Counted from the stretch's first letter, positions 6,889 to 15,026 are shown. The stretch is 24,897 nucleotides of DNA from Caryophanales bacterium UBA1427 (GCA_002329485.1 DCTZ01000002.1:1-24897); one strand, 5' to 3'. Notes: generated from the letters alone by a model not told the origin. A program made the numbers and translations.

Positions 6889-8922
6889 ATGGAAGAAAAA
6901 ATCCTACATTGTTTGAAATGTGGAGGGGCAATGACGGTTAAAGAAAACCAGTCGATTGCCAGTTGTCCGGATTGCGATGCTTTGAATCCGGTACCCCAGG
7001 GTATCATGCACGCCAGAGTCAAAAATGTCGATTGGTTACTCGAACGATACAACAAAGCCGTGGAGCATTTGATGTTGTATCAGTTTCACAAAGCTTACAA
7101 TATTTACGATAAAATCGCCAAATCACATACCGACGGATACGCTTATTGGGGTAAGGTTTTAGCCCAATACGGAGCAATTTACCAAATTGACCAAAACCTT
7201 GCCAATCAGCTGGTAATTTTAAGAACCCATTGGGAACGTTTGGTGGATAACGACAACTATCAAAAAGCTTTGGCTTTGCTTGATACGCATGCCAGCGCTT
7301 TAATCAAAAACGAAGCGATTCAGATGGAACGCTTATGCCAAGCCAACCGTCAAACCGTTATGCAAACCGCACCGATGGATGCGACAGTTTTGGTCAACGA
7401 CGACGAAAGCAATCCCAACCATTTCCAAGACTTAATCCAGGCAGAATTAATCAACAACTTTTTGGAAAACAATAATGTCAAAGTCAGATTATTGAAAGGT
7501 CTTTGGGCCAAACAGGCCCTTGACCAATTGGAACCGACGATTTTTCCGTGTTTGGAACTTTCCCCGGTTTTAATCGTGATTGATTCGAGTCCCGATGGAA
7601 GCGAAAATCAATTGCTGAAAAATTCCTGGATTCGCTACCAAGGCCTCATGAAAAGCGAACGTTCCGTCAAAAGACTGCTGATCGGCGTGGGGGGTTCCGC
7701 CCCGGGGAATTCCGCGGATGAAAATACCTGCAGTTTTTCGGAAATCAATGACGACAATATGGCGAAAATCACCGAACTAATCCAGGAAGCGGCAGACCAA
7801 ATCGAAGAAGAAATCGAAACTCCCAACGACGCTCTTAAAGGCATAAGGGAAAAATTAAAGAACAAGCAATTCGATACGGTCAAAACCGAACTGAAACCGC
7901 TTCTCAGCAAAAATCCCGGCGATTATCAGCTGTGGTGGCTTTCCTTCCTGACGAAACACCAGGTATCAAGCGAAGAAGATCTCAAACGTCAAGGTTTGAA
8001 TTGCGAAAAAGATTATTATTTTCAGAAAACCTATGCGCTGGCCCCGCTTGGGGTGCGTCGTTCCTTGTACGGCATTCTTTCCGCTTGCAAGGCCAAAGTC
8101 GTTCCGAGTCCGGAACAGCTGTACGAACAGAAACTTTCCGAATGCCAAGCCGAGCTTTACAAACGCCATGCGCGACGTTTATGGAAACCGTTTATTTTTT
8201 ATTGGGTTTTGACGTTCTTTGCTTTCGCAACGGTTTCGTTAAAATGGCTTCCGTCTTTCCTGGCGGCCTTTGTCCTCTTTTCAATCGGTTTTATCTTTAT
8301 TGTCATCGAATGTGTTGAGGTAGACAAGTTGGGAAGAGTTCCCAAAACCATTTCCGGGGAAGTTGCCATCAATAAATATTTCCAATACCTAAAAGGCAAT
8401 TTATCCCCTAACCAAAGCGCAAGATACTTACCTTATCAGCCGTATCAGCGCCTACAAAAACGCTGGCGGATTTTACTGGCGCTTTCGCTCTTTTTCTTTT
8501 TCGGCTTCGTCCTGAAAGAAGTGGTAATTGCCACCAAAAACTGGAATCTGACCTATACTTATGCTTTTAATTCGGTGGTGATTATGGGCGGAAGAGGCGA
8601 AGAAATTGTCATTCCTTCCACAATCGGAAAACGCAGTGTCACAAGAGTTGCCTCCCGTGCCTTTTACGGCGACTCAAAAATCAGAAGCGTTTGGATTGGC
8701 GAGGGAGTCCGGGAACTGGGCAGCGAAGCTTTTGCCTTCTGCGAAAATCTGCGGCGGATCGAGTTGCCGTCAACTTTAAATAAGGTAGGAGAAGATGCTC
8801 CGTTTTATAAATGCAACGATTCCGTCTTGCTTAATAACCCAACCGATTTGTTTTTGTCGGAATTATTCGGCGTCGGTTACGACGAATGGATTACCGAAAT
8901 CGACGAACGGGGTGTTAACTAA
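6889..8922 (+). CDS. Zinc ribbon, divergent TIR-like domain, membrane and BspA-type LRR protein
   Basis: The 677-residue product has an unusual composite architecture. Residues 8-29 form a zinc ribbon (C8, C11, C26, C29). Residues about 48-155 are a helical repeat-like region (RYNKAVEHLMLYQFHKAYNI; AYWGKVLAQYGAIY). Residues about 163-267 align by eye with TIR domains of Bacillota proteins that share this zinc-ribbon/helical front: LEPTIFPCL stands where those have YEPYIFAAL, and LKNSWIRYQGLM where they have VKNEWSRYLALI. E215 would be the NADase glutamate. The canonical opening (DVFISYK-like) is replaced by DATVLVND, so enzymatic activity is uncertain. Membrane helices lie near 433-452, 454-475 and 527-547. 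Residues about 555-640 resemble BspA LRR_5 repeats (VTRVASRAFYG; VRELGSEAFAFC). N-terminal parts are probably cytosolic and, with three helices, the LRR tail outside. The biological role is unknown; sensing or defence is inference. Confidence 0.78.
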   Translation: MEEKILHCLKCGGAMTVKENQSIASCPDCDALNPVPQGIMHARVKNVDWLLERYNKAVEHLMLYQFHKAYNIYDKIAKSHTDGYAYWGKVLAQYGAIYQIDQNLANQLVILRTHWERLVDNDNYQKALALLDTHASALIKNEAIQMERLCQANRQTVMQTAPMDATVLVNDDESNPNHFQDLIQAELINNFLENNNVKVRLLKGLWAKQALDQLEPTIFPCLELSPVLIVIDSSPDGSENQLLKNSWIRYQGLMKSERSVKRLLIGVGGSAPGNSADENTCSFSEINDDNMAKITELIQEAADQIEEEIETPNDALKGIREKLKNKQFDTVKTELKPLLSKNPGDYQLWWLSFLTKHQVSSEEDLKRQGLNCEKDYYFQKTYALAPLGVRRSLYGILSACKAKVVPSPEQLYEQKLSECQAELYKRHARRLWKPFIFYWVLTFFAFATVSLKWLPSFLAAFVLFSIGFIFIVIECVEVDKLGRVPKTISGEVAINKYFQYLKGNLSPNQSARYLPYQPYQRLQKRWRILLALSLFFFFGFVLKEVVIATKNWNLTYTYAFNSVVIMGGRGEEIVIPSTIGKRSVTRVASRAFYGDSKIRSVWIGEGVRELGSEAFAFCENLRRIELPSTLNKVGEDAPFYKCNDSVLLNNPTDLFLSELFGVGYDEWITEIDERGVN

Positions 8923-8955
8923 AAACGTGCTCAAGGGCGCGTTTTTCGCTTTTTT
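8921..8955 (+). terminator. Terminator after the TIR-like gene
   Basis: AAAAACG (8921-8927) pairs with CGTTTTT (8940-8946), with further TGC/GCG-type pairing inside and a T-rich tract to 8955. It overlaps the stop codon and isolates the gene from uppS. Confidence 0.8.
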
Positions 8956-8991
8956 ATAAATCAATAAGTAGCATAAATTCGCAAAATATAG

Positions 8992-8997
8992 TATAAT
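8992..8997 (+). promoter_or_regulatory. Probable -10 box for the uppS-proS unit
   Basis: A consensus TATAAT is placed 21 nt before the uppS ATG. No convincing -35 box lies 16-18 nt upstream (TAGCAT at 8969-8974 is the best), so the promoter is either weak or activator dependent. A terminator precedes it, so some promoter is required here. Confidence 0.55.
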
Positions 8998-9018
8998 AGA
9001 TAACATGAGGTTGATATT

Positions 9019-9768
9019 ATGAGTCTGGACTTAAAAAAGGCCGGTTTGGATAAAACAAAACTGCCTAAACATATTGCCATCATTATGGACGGCAATGGCC
9101 GGTGGGCCCAAAAAAGAGGGCTTCCGCGCTATTTGGGCCACCAACAAGGCATGCGTGTCTTGGGAAAAACGGTGGAAACCGTGCTGGCCTGGCAAATTCC
9201 CTGCCTTACGGTTTTTGCTTTCAGCACCGAAAATTGGAATCGACCTCAGGATGAAATCGATTATATCATGACGCAAGTCGTCAAACAATATGACCGCTAT
9301 GCCCCGGAACTTTTGAAAAAAGGGATTCGGGTAAAAGTCATCGGCGAACAGACAAATCTGAATAGCGAAGTAAAAAAGGTTATCGACAGGATTCAGGCAT
9401 TGACCAAAGACAATACCCAAATGACTTTGGTTGTCGCGTTCAATTACGGCAGCAAGCAGGAATTGACTGCTGCCTGCCGAAAAGCTGCTTCGCTTGTGCA
9501 AAAGAATGTATTAACAATCGAAGATATTACGCCCGAAACAATCGAACAAAATTTATACACTTTCGATTTGCCGCCGGTCGATTTACTGATTCGCACGAGC
9601 GGCGAAATGCGCTTAAGCAATTTCCTTTTGTGGCAGTTGGCTTATGCGGAAATGTATTTTACGGATACTTATTGGCCGGATTTTAGTCAGAAAACTTTAA
9701 TTGAAGCGCTTAAGGCCTATTCGCAAAGAAAACGGCGCTTCGGAAAAATTGGTGACCGAAATGAATAA
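9019..9768 (+). CDS. uppS: Undecaprenyl diphosphate synthase (cis-prenyltransferase)
   Basis: The enzyme condenses isopentenyl diphosphate with farnesyl diphosphate to make the C55 carrier lipid for cell wall glycans. At 249 residues it is of normal length. The catalytic motif HIAIIMDGNGRWA contains D24; FAFSTENWNRP covers about residues 67-76; and RTSGEMRLSNFLLWQ (192-206) binds the homoallylic diphosphate. GAGG at 9007-9010 serves the ATG. The 3' end overlaps cdsA by 8 nt. Its presence implies polyprenyl-phosphate-dependent envelope synthesis, arguing against a minimal wall-less mycoplasma lifestyle without proving a wall. Confidence 0.96.
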   Translation: MSLDLKKAGLDKTKLPKHIAIIMDGNGRWAQKRGLPRYLGHQQGMRVLGKTVETVLAWQIPCLTVFAFSTENWNRPQDEIDYIMTQVVKQYDRYAPELLKKGIRVKVIGEQTNLNSEVKKVIDRIQALTKDNTQMTLVVAFNYGSKQELTAACRKAASLVQKNVLTIEDITPETIEQNLYTFDLPPVDLLIRTSGEMRLSNFLLWQLAYAEMYFTDTYWPDFSQKTLIEALKAYSQRKRRFGKIGDRNE

Positions 9769-10645
9769 AGCAGTGCAGAGAGTAATCACCGGAATTGTGA
9801 TGGCCGTTGTCTTTGTGCCTTTGGTTATCTTGGGTTCTTGGCCGTTTGCCCTTTTGGCTGCCGCTTTGGCTTATATCGGGGGTTATGAATTGGTCAAAGC
9901 TTATTTTGATCAGGAAAAAAACGAAAAAGCAGCTTGGCTAAAGTATGTTTTTCCGCTTGGGGTAAGCAGTATAGTTTTAATCGGTTGGTTAAATCCTGCG
10001 GCTTTGCTGCCTATAACCCTTTTATGCACCCTTGGTTTGGCTTTTCTAATGGTGGTTTTGCCTTATCAAAGCATGAACCTGATTTTTTTCCTGGCCTTTG
10101 CCATGCAATATGTCGGCTTGGGACTAGGAGCCTTAATCTCGCTCCGTTATGTCGACCAAACCGGATTTTCCTTGTTTAAGCAAAATGCAGGCTTGTATTT
10201 GTTTGCCTTTGTGTTGGTTGTAACGTTTTTTACCGACATGGGTGCATATACTATAGGTAGACATTTCGGCAAAAGAAAATTTGCCCCCAATATCAGTCCC
10301 AACAAAACCAAAGAAGGCGCCGTCGGCGGCTTAATCATCGGAGTAATGGTAGGACTAATCTATTATCTCTCAGTCAGTTATTTGGCCAAAACGGAACTCT
10401 TGCCGGTTTTCAAAGAATGGTCTCCGTTTGCCAAAACACTTATAATATCTTTGATGCTTGCGCTATTGTCAATGGCCTCCGCCATCGGGGATCTTGTGAC
10501 TTCCAAAATCAAACGCCATTTCGGAATCAAAGATTACGGCAATATCTTTCCCGGACACGGAGGAGTTATGGACCGGTTTGACAGCGTAATATTTTCCGGA
10601 ATGATGTTTTATCTGATATATTATCTTATGGGGTTAATCGCATGA
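9761..10645 (+). CDS. cdsA: Phosphatidate cytidylyltransferase
   Basis: CdsA makes CDP-diacylglycerol from phosphatidate and CTP at the membrane, the branch point for anionic phospholipids. The C-terminal signature is complete: SKIKRHFGIKD followed by NIFPGHGGVMDRFDS (about residues 248-275), with the catalytic Asp residues. About eight hydrophobic helices precede it. I start at ATG 9761 (294 residues, MNKAVQRVITG), because the longer reading back to 9701 adds a basic segment that is merely uppS read in another frame. The gene overlaps uppS by 8 nt and dxr by 4 nt, so translation is probably coupled. It ends in TGA. Confidence 0.95.
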   Translation: MNKAVQRVITGIVMAVVFVPLVILGSWPFALLAAALAYIGGYELVKAYFDQEKNEKAAWLKYVFPLGVSSIVLIGWLNPAALLPITLLCTLGLAFLMVVLPYQSMNLIFFLAFAMQYVGLGLGALISLRYVDQTGFSLFKQNAGLYLFAFVLVVTFFTDMGAYTIGRHFGKRKFAPNISPNKTKEGAVGGLIIGVMVGLIYYLSVSYLAKTELLPVFKEWSPFAKTLIISLMLALLSMASAIGDLVTSKIKRHFGIKDYGNIFPGHGGVMDRFDSVIFSGMMFYLIYYLMGLIA

Positions 10646-11802
10646 GGAATATATGTTTGCTTGGTGCGACCGGTTCCATCGGAACGCAAGTATTGGATAT
10701 CGTTCGAAATCACCCCGAGCAATGCCGGGTTAAAGCAATTTCCTTTAATCAAAATCTAACCAAGGCTATTCCTATTATCGAAGAATTCAAGCCTTCTTTG
10801 GTGGCATGCGGTGAAAACATCGATATCGGGAATCTCCGACAGGAATTCCCCGGTGTGGAATTTGTTAAGGGAATGGAGGGGCTTTTGGAAGTTGCGAGAT
10901 ATCCCGCACCAAATCCCGTGGTCATCAATGCTTTGGTCGGTTCGGTCGGATGTTTGCCCACCGCCCAAGCCTTGAAAAACGGACGAAATGTTTTACTGGC
11001 CAACAAAGAAACCTTGGTAATCGCCGGGGAAATCATTATGAAGTTGGCCGAAGAAAACAAGGCGCGGATTATTCCGATTGACAGCGAACACTCGGCCATC
11101 GCGCAAATACTGATTGGTAAGAATTCGTCAGAAATCGAAAAACTAATCCTCACCGCAAGCGGCGGCTCGTTGTTTGAAAAAACCAAAGAAGAGCTGAAAA
11201 CCGTTACCGTGGCAGAAGCCTTGCGCCATCCGAATTGGCAAATGGGTGCCAAAATTACTGTCGACAGCGCCACTTTGATGAATAAAGGTTTTGAAATCAT
11301 GGAAGCGGCGCATTTGTTTAAGGTGCCGGAAGAAAAAATTGCGGTGGTAATTCATCGGGAAAGCATTGTGCATTCTCTGGTGGAATTTGTCGACGGTTCG
11401 GTTATCGCCCAAATGGCGGTGCCCGATATGCACCTGCCGATAAATTTTGCTTTGAACTATCCTTCGCATAAACCTTTGGTCCCAAGATTGGATTTAACCA
11501 AAATCGGCTGTCTGACTTTTCAACCGGTCGATGAGGAACGATTCAAAACCATCAAACTGGCCCGGTTTGCCTTTTCCAAAGGGGGCTTTTATCCGGCTGT
11601 TTTGAATGCGACAAACGAAGCGATGGTTCAGCTGTTTCTGGAGGGAACCGTTACAATCGACCGAATCGAATCCGAAATCGCATCTGCGATGTCCGATGAT
11701 TCCCTAATGAATAGTTTTCGCAACTTAACCTTTACTTTGGAAAACATCATGAAAGTTGATCAAGATGTCAAAAATAAAATAATGCAAAAATACAAGAGGT
11801 AG
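10642..11802 (+). CDS. dxr: 1-deoxy-D-xylulose 5-phosphate reductoisomerase
   Basis: Dxr performs the first committed step of the MEP isoprenoid pathway, converting DXP to 2-C-methyl-D-erythritol 4-phosphate with NADPH. The 386-residue protein has the nucleotide-binding loop GATGSIG (8-14), the metal site D147 and E149 (PIDSEHSAI) with E218 (MNKGFE), and the substrate segment HPNWQMGAKITVDSATLMN. The gene begins inside the cdsA stop (ATGA) and is followed by rseP 3 nt later. Together with uppS it points to endogenous isoprenoid synthesis by the MEP route. Confidence 0.97.
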   Translation: MRNICLLGATGSIGTQVLDIVRNHPEQCRVKAISFNQNLTKAIPIIEEFKPSLVACGENIDIGNLRQEFPGVEFVKGMEGLLEVARYPAPNPVVINALVGSVGCLPTAQALKNGRNVLLANKETLVIAGEIIMKLAEENKARIIPIDSEHSAIAQILIGKNSSEIEKLILTASGGSLFEKTKEELKTVTVAEALRHPNWQMGAKITVDSATLMNKGFEIMEAAHLFKVPEEKIAVVIHRESIVHSLVEFVDGSVIAQMAVPDMHLPINFALNYPSHKPLVPRLDLTKIGCLTFQPVDEERFKTIKLARFAFSKGGFYPAVLNATNEAMVQLFLEGTVTIDRIESEIASAMSDDSLMNSFRNLTFTLENIMKVDQDVKNKIMQKYKR

Positions 11803-11805
11803 ATT

Positions 11806-13428
11806 ATGATCGTATTGCAATATTTACTTGGCTTCATCGCCTTTGTCTTTATCCTCGGCCTAATCGTTTTGGTTCATGAAGCCGGACACTTTATCTTTGC
11901 GCGGCGCGCGGGAATTCTTTGTTACGAATTTGCCATCGGCATGGGTCCGGTGATATGGCAGAAGAAAAAAGGGGAAACCGTTTATTCCATTCGGGCTATC
12001 CCGATTGGCGGTTTTGTGTCGATGTCGGGCGAAGAAGTGGAAGCCAATCCTTTACGGGGAAAAACCGAAATTAAATTAGTGCTCGAAAATGACCGCGTGA
12101 CCCATTTGGTTACCGATTTAACGCATCCTGATTATCAACATTTGCCAACCCTTACGATTGTCAGCTATGACATCGTCGGTACCAAGGAGGCCTTGGAAAA
12201 CGAACTTTATATCGTCGTAAAAAACGAACTGGGCGAAGAAGTAAAATATACCGTCAACAGAGATTGTATAGCGGTGATGGGGAAAAAGCAAATTGCGCAA
12301 ATTGCGCCGTATAATCGGACCTTCACCCACAAATCGATCGGTCAGCGCTTTATGGCCATTTTTGCCGGTCCGATGATGAACTTTTTGCTTGCCATTCTTT
12401 TGTTCTTCCTGATTGGCTTTTTTGTCGGTTATCCGAACATGAAATCGACAATGATTGAACAGGTGGAAGACAAAACGCCGGCATATGAAGCGGGGTTAAG
12501 AGACGGGGACCAAATCATTGCCATCAACGGCCACCCCGTTTCCAAATGGGACGATATTTCCGCAGAACTTGCCAAATTGGCCAAAGGGATGGGCTTTACC
12601 GGCCCCGTCAAAGTCGACTATAAACGCGACGGTGTTAACATGGAAACGACTGTCCACCCTTATGTGATTATTCATATGATTGGGATTACTCTGAAGCCGG
12701 ACGGTTCAAACAGCACTGTTATTGAAACATTTACCCCGATGGGAAAAAGAACCCTAAAAGAAGACGAACTTTTGCTCAAAGGCGACCAAATCACGCGCAT
12801 CAAAAGCGAAAAAGGCGAATACGTCACCATCAACAATCGCAGCGATTTGCTATCGTACTTTAACAATACCGCTCCCGAAGGCGGAGATTACAAAATTGAA
12901 GTTTTACGGGACGGCGAATTGAAGGAATTCACGATTTTCGGCCACAGCAAAGAAGTCTTGGAATCGCAAGGCTATACCGCTACCAAAGTGCAATTGATGA
13001 TTTCTCCGGAATACCGTTTCGATATCGTGCAGTTGTTGTACCGGCCGTTTGTGGATACGGGCGATGCCTGTCTTTTGATTTTCCGGACGCTCGGCCAACT
13101 CTTCAAGAGAAATTCCACAGTCGGATTGAGCGACCTGTCGGGTCCGGTCGGTATTTTTGTGGCAACATCCAGTATTGCCCAGGGCGGAATCATTCCGCTG
13201 CTTAATTGGACGGCTATTTTAAGCGTCAATATCGGCTTTTTGAATATCCTGCCGCTACCGGCGCTTGACGGCGGCCGACTGGCCTTTTTGGGTTACGAAG
13301 CCGTGACCAAGAAAAAACCGAATACCAAAGTGGAAAATATCATCCACCTAATCGGCTTCTTCCTCTTTATGGCCCTCTTTGTGTTTGTCACCTTCAATGA
13401 TGTCTTAAGAAATTGCATAGGAATGTAA
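11806..13428 (+). CDS. rseP: Site-2 intramembrane metalloprotease with two PDZ-like regions
   Basis: RseP/RasP cleaves transmembrane substrates such as anti-sigma factors and leftover signal peptides. The zinc site HEAGH is at 24-28 in the first helix, and the third ligand is D488 in NILPLPALDGG near the C terminus. The segment QIAPYNRTF then GPMMNFLLA (about residues 163-195) matches Bacillus RasP, as does the variable region before it (about 85-160). A clear PDZ domain covers about 210-285, and a second PDZ-like stretch about 290-385. The length of 540 exceeds the usual 420-450, mostly through this second region. The gene sits 3 nt after dxr. Confidence 0.93.
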   Translation: MIVLQYLLGFIAFVFILGLIVLVHEAGHFIFARRAGILCYEFAIGMGPVIWQKKKGETVYSIRAIPIGGFVSMSGEEVEANPLRGKTEIKLVLENDRVTHLVTDLTHPDYQHLPTLTIVSYDIVGTKEALENELYIVVKNELGEEVKYTVNRDCIAVMGKKQIAQIAPYNRTFTHKSIGQRFMAIFAGPMMNFLLAILLFFLIGFFVGYPNMKSTMIEQVEDKTPAYEAGLRDGDQIIAINGHPVSKWDDISAELAKLAKGMGFTGPVKVDYKRDGVNMETTVHPYVIIHMIGITLKPDGSNSTVIETFTPMGKRTLKEDELLLKGDQITRIKSEKGEYVTINNRSDLLSYFNNTAPEGGDYKIEVLRDGELKEFTIFGHSKEVLESQGYTATKVQLMISPEYRFDIVQLLYRPFVDTGDACLLIFRTLGQLFKRNSTVGLSDLSGPVGIFVATSSIAQGGIIPLLNWTAILSVNIGFLNILPLPALDGGRLAFLGYEAVTKKKPNTKVENIIHLIGFFLFMALFVFVTFNDVLRNCIGM

Positions 13429-13441
13429 TAGGAGTTGCAAT

Positions 13442-14683
13442 ATGTTACAAAGTTTATTATTTGTTCCCACTTTACGCGAGGTTCCGAAGGATGCGGAAGC
13501 ATTGAGTCACCAAATATTGTTAAAGGGTGGTTATGTGCGGATGAATGCGGCGGGGATTTACACTTATTTGCCGCTTGCCTATCGCGTTATCAAAAAAATC
13601 GAAAATATCATTCGCGAAGAACTTGATGCCATCGGCTGTTCCGAACTACTGATGCCGGCTTTGCAGGTTAAAGAATTGTGGATGGAAAGCGGCCGCTGGG
13701 ATGTTTACGGAAAAGAACTCATGCGTTTGACCGACCGTCACGATCGCGACTTTTGCCTTGGACCAACCCATGAAGAAGTCATCACGTCGATTGTTCGCGA
13801 CAGCATCACCAGTTACAAAAAACTCCCGCTTGCCTTATACCAAATCCAAACCAAATACCGGGACGAATTCCGGCCGCGTTTTGGGTTGATGAGGGCCCGA
13901 GAATTTATCATGAAAGATTTATACACTTTCCATACTAACGAAGCGGACTTGGATGAATGGTATTTGAAGGTCAGAGGAGCTTACATCAATATCCTTAACC
14001 GTTTGGACTTGCATTATCGCATTGTCCGGGCCGACAGCGGTCAAATCGGCGGTTCCTCCAGCGAAGAATTCATGGTTCTTTGCGAAATCGGCGAAGATAC
14101 GATTGCCTATTCCGACCAAAGCGATTTTGCGATAAACGAAGAACTAATGGACCTGCCGGTCGGTTCGCCTTCTCCGGACGGAAAAGGTACTATCCGCCAT
14201 GCCAAAGGCATCGAAGCCGGTCACATCTTCAAACTCGGAACGAAGTATTCCCAAGCCATGAATGCCATGTTCGTCGATCAAAATCAGGAAAAGAAACCGA
14301 TTATCATGGGCTGCTACGGAATCGGAGTGAGCCGTTTGTTGATGGCTATCATTGAACAACACGCAACCGACCTCGGCGTGGTTTGGCCAGAAGAAGTTAC
14401 TCCTTTTAAAGCGCATATCATTCCGCTCGATAAAAAAGGCACCGAAAACTACCAAAAAGCTTTGGAGACCTACGATGCTTTGAAACAGCAGGGCGTTGAA
14501 GTCTTGTTGGACGACCGGGACGAACGTCCGGGGGTGAAGTTTGCGGACGCGGATTTGATTGGGGTAAGAACCAGAATCATCTTCGGGAAAAAAACCTCGG
14601 AAGGAATCGTCGAAGTAAAAGACCTCAAAGAAAAAACCGTCAAAGAAGTCGCCATCGACAGTCTGACGGATTTAATTAAATAG
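13442..14683 (+). CDS. proS: Prolyl-tRNA synthetase lacking the editing insertion
   Basis: This bacterial-type class II synthetase attaches proline to tRNA-Pro. It shows motif 1 (GIYTYLPLAYRVI), motif 2 (YRDEFRPRFGLMRAREFIMK), the catalytic GQIGGSSSEEF loop and motif 3 (GCYGIGVSRLL), then an anticodon-binding domain from about residue 323 (AHIIPL; DDRDERPGVKFADADLIG). It has 413 residues against about 570 normally. The missing part is the INS (YbaK-like) domain that removes misattached Ala: SDQSDFAINEE (about 224-234) passes through a linker of roughly 25 residues to EAGHIFKLGTKYS. Reading frame and flanking motifs are intact, so this looks like true domain loss, not a sequencing break. AGGAG at about 13430 provides the start. 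The gene is the last of its unit. Confidence 0.95.
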   Translation: MLQSLLFVPTLREVPKDAEALSHQILLKGGYVRMNAAGIYTYLPLAYRVIKKIENIIREELDAIGCSELLMPALQVKELWMESGRWDVYGKELMRLTDRHDRDFCLGPTHEEVITSIVRDSITSYKKLPLALYQIQTKYRDEFRPRFGLMRAREFIMKDLYTFHTNEADLDEWYLKVRGAYINILNRLDLHYRIVRADSGQIGGSSSEEFMVLCEIGEDTIAYSDQSDFAINEELMDLPVGSPSPDGKGTIRHAKGIEAGHIFKLGTKYSQAMNAMFVDQNQEKKPIIMGCYGIGVSRLLMAIIEQHATDLGVVWPEEVTPFKAHIIPLDKKGTENYQKALETYDALKQQGVEVLLDDRDERPGVKFADADLIGVRTRIIFGKKTSEGIVEVKDLKEKTVKEVAIDSLTDLIK

Positions 14684-14696
14684 GATTAACCTTTCC

Positions 14697-14724
14697 CGCT
14701 TTGGTTTTCGCCAAAGCGTTTTTT
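14697..14724 (+). terminator. Terminator after proS
   Basis: CGCTTTGG (14697-14704) pairs perfectly with CCAAAGCG (14711-14718) around TTTTCG, followed by TTTTTT. It closes the uppS-cdsA-dxr-rseP-proS unit. Confidence 0.93.
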
Positions 14725-14748
14725 ATCAAAATTGACCCTTTTTTGGAT

Positions 14749-14925
14749 ATGGATGGTATATTTAAAAAAAGGAAGGATGGTCAGGATATTAGTTTTGATG
14801 ATATTACGGATAAACTTGATGACTTGGAAATGGCAATCAATGAACTGAGCGATAGAGTTGAGGATAAAGGCGACGAATTGAACGCTAAACTCGATGAAAT
14901 CGCTGATTTGTTGCGAGAAATTTAG
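14749..14925 (+). CDS. Small acidic coiled-coil protein, unknown function
   Basis: I do not recognise this family. From the ATG at 14749 it would be 58 residues: a basic start (GIFKKRKDG), then a heptad-like acidic stretch with Leu and Ile at spaced positions (ITDKLDDLEMAINELSDRV and onward), predicting one or two amphipathic helices or a coiled coil. The reading frame extends upstream into the proS terminator, so that longer start is unlikely. The chosen ATG has no clear ribosome binding site; a TTGACC (14732-14737) with TATATT (14757-14762) could be a promoter, but at 19 nt spacing it would start transcription downstream of this ATG. A decayed remnant or a misplaced start are both possible. 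A terminator follows directly. Confidence 0.5.
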   Translation: MDGIFKKRKDGQDISFDDITDKLDDLEMAINELSDRVEDKGDELNAKLDEIADLLREI

Positions 14926-14953
14926 CATATCTTGAGAAAAAATCTATAAGTCA

Positions 14954-14983
14954 AAAAAACAACCCCTTTTTGGGGTGTTTTTT
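14954..14983 (+). terminator. Terminator after the small coiled-coil ORF
   Basis: AAAAAAC plus ACCCC (14954-14966, one A bulged) pairs with GGGGT plus GTTTTTT (14972-14983). The arrangement is nearly symmetric, so it could also work on the other strand. Confidence 0.85.
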
Positions 14984-15026
14984 ATGCTTTTCAATGGCCG
15001 AAAAATGCTCCTTAGGCCTAGCGGTA

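Noticed and set aside
7932..8318. Second-frame open region inside the TIR-like gene
   Set aside because: It is fully contained in a longer gene with coherent domains, and its translation has no recognisable features.
9701..9760. Longer CdsA start with 20 extra residues
   Set aside because: The bases code for the UppS C terminus, the peptide is basic and polar, and MNKAVQRVITG at 9761 is the typical beginning before the first membrane helix.
14701..14748. Upstream start of the small coiled-coil ORF
   Set aside because: It lies within and just after the proS terminator hairpin and would not be on a downstream transcript.
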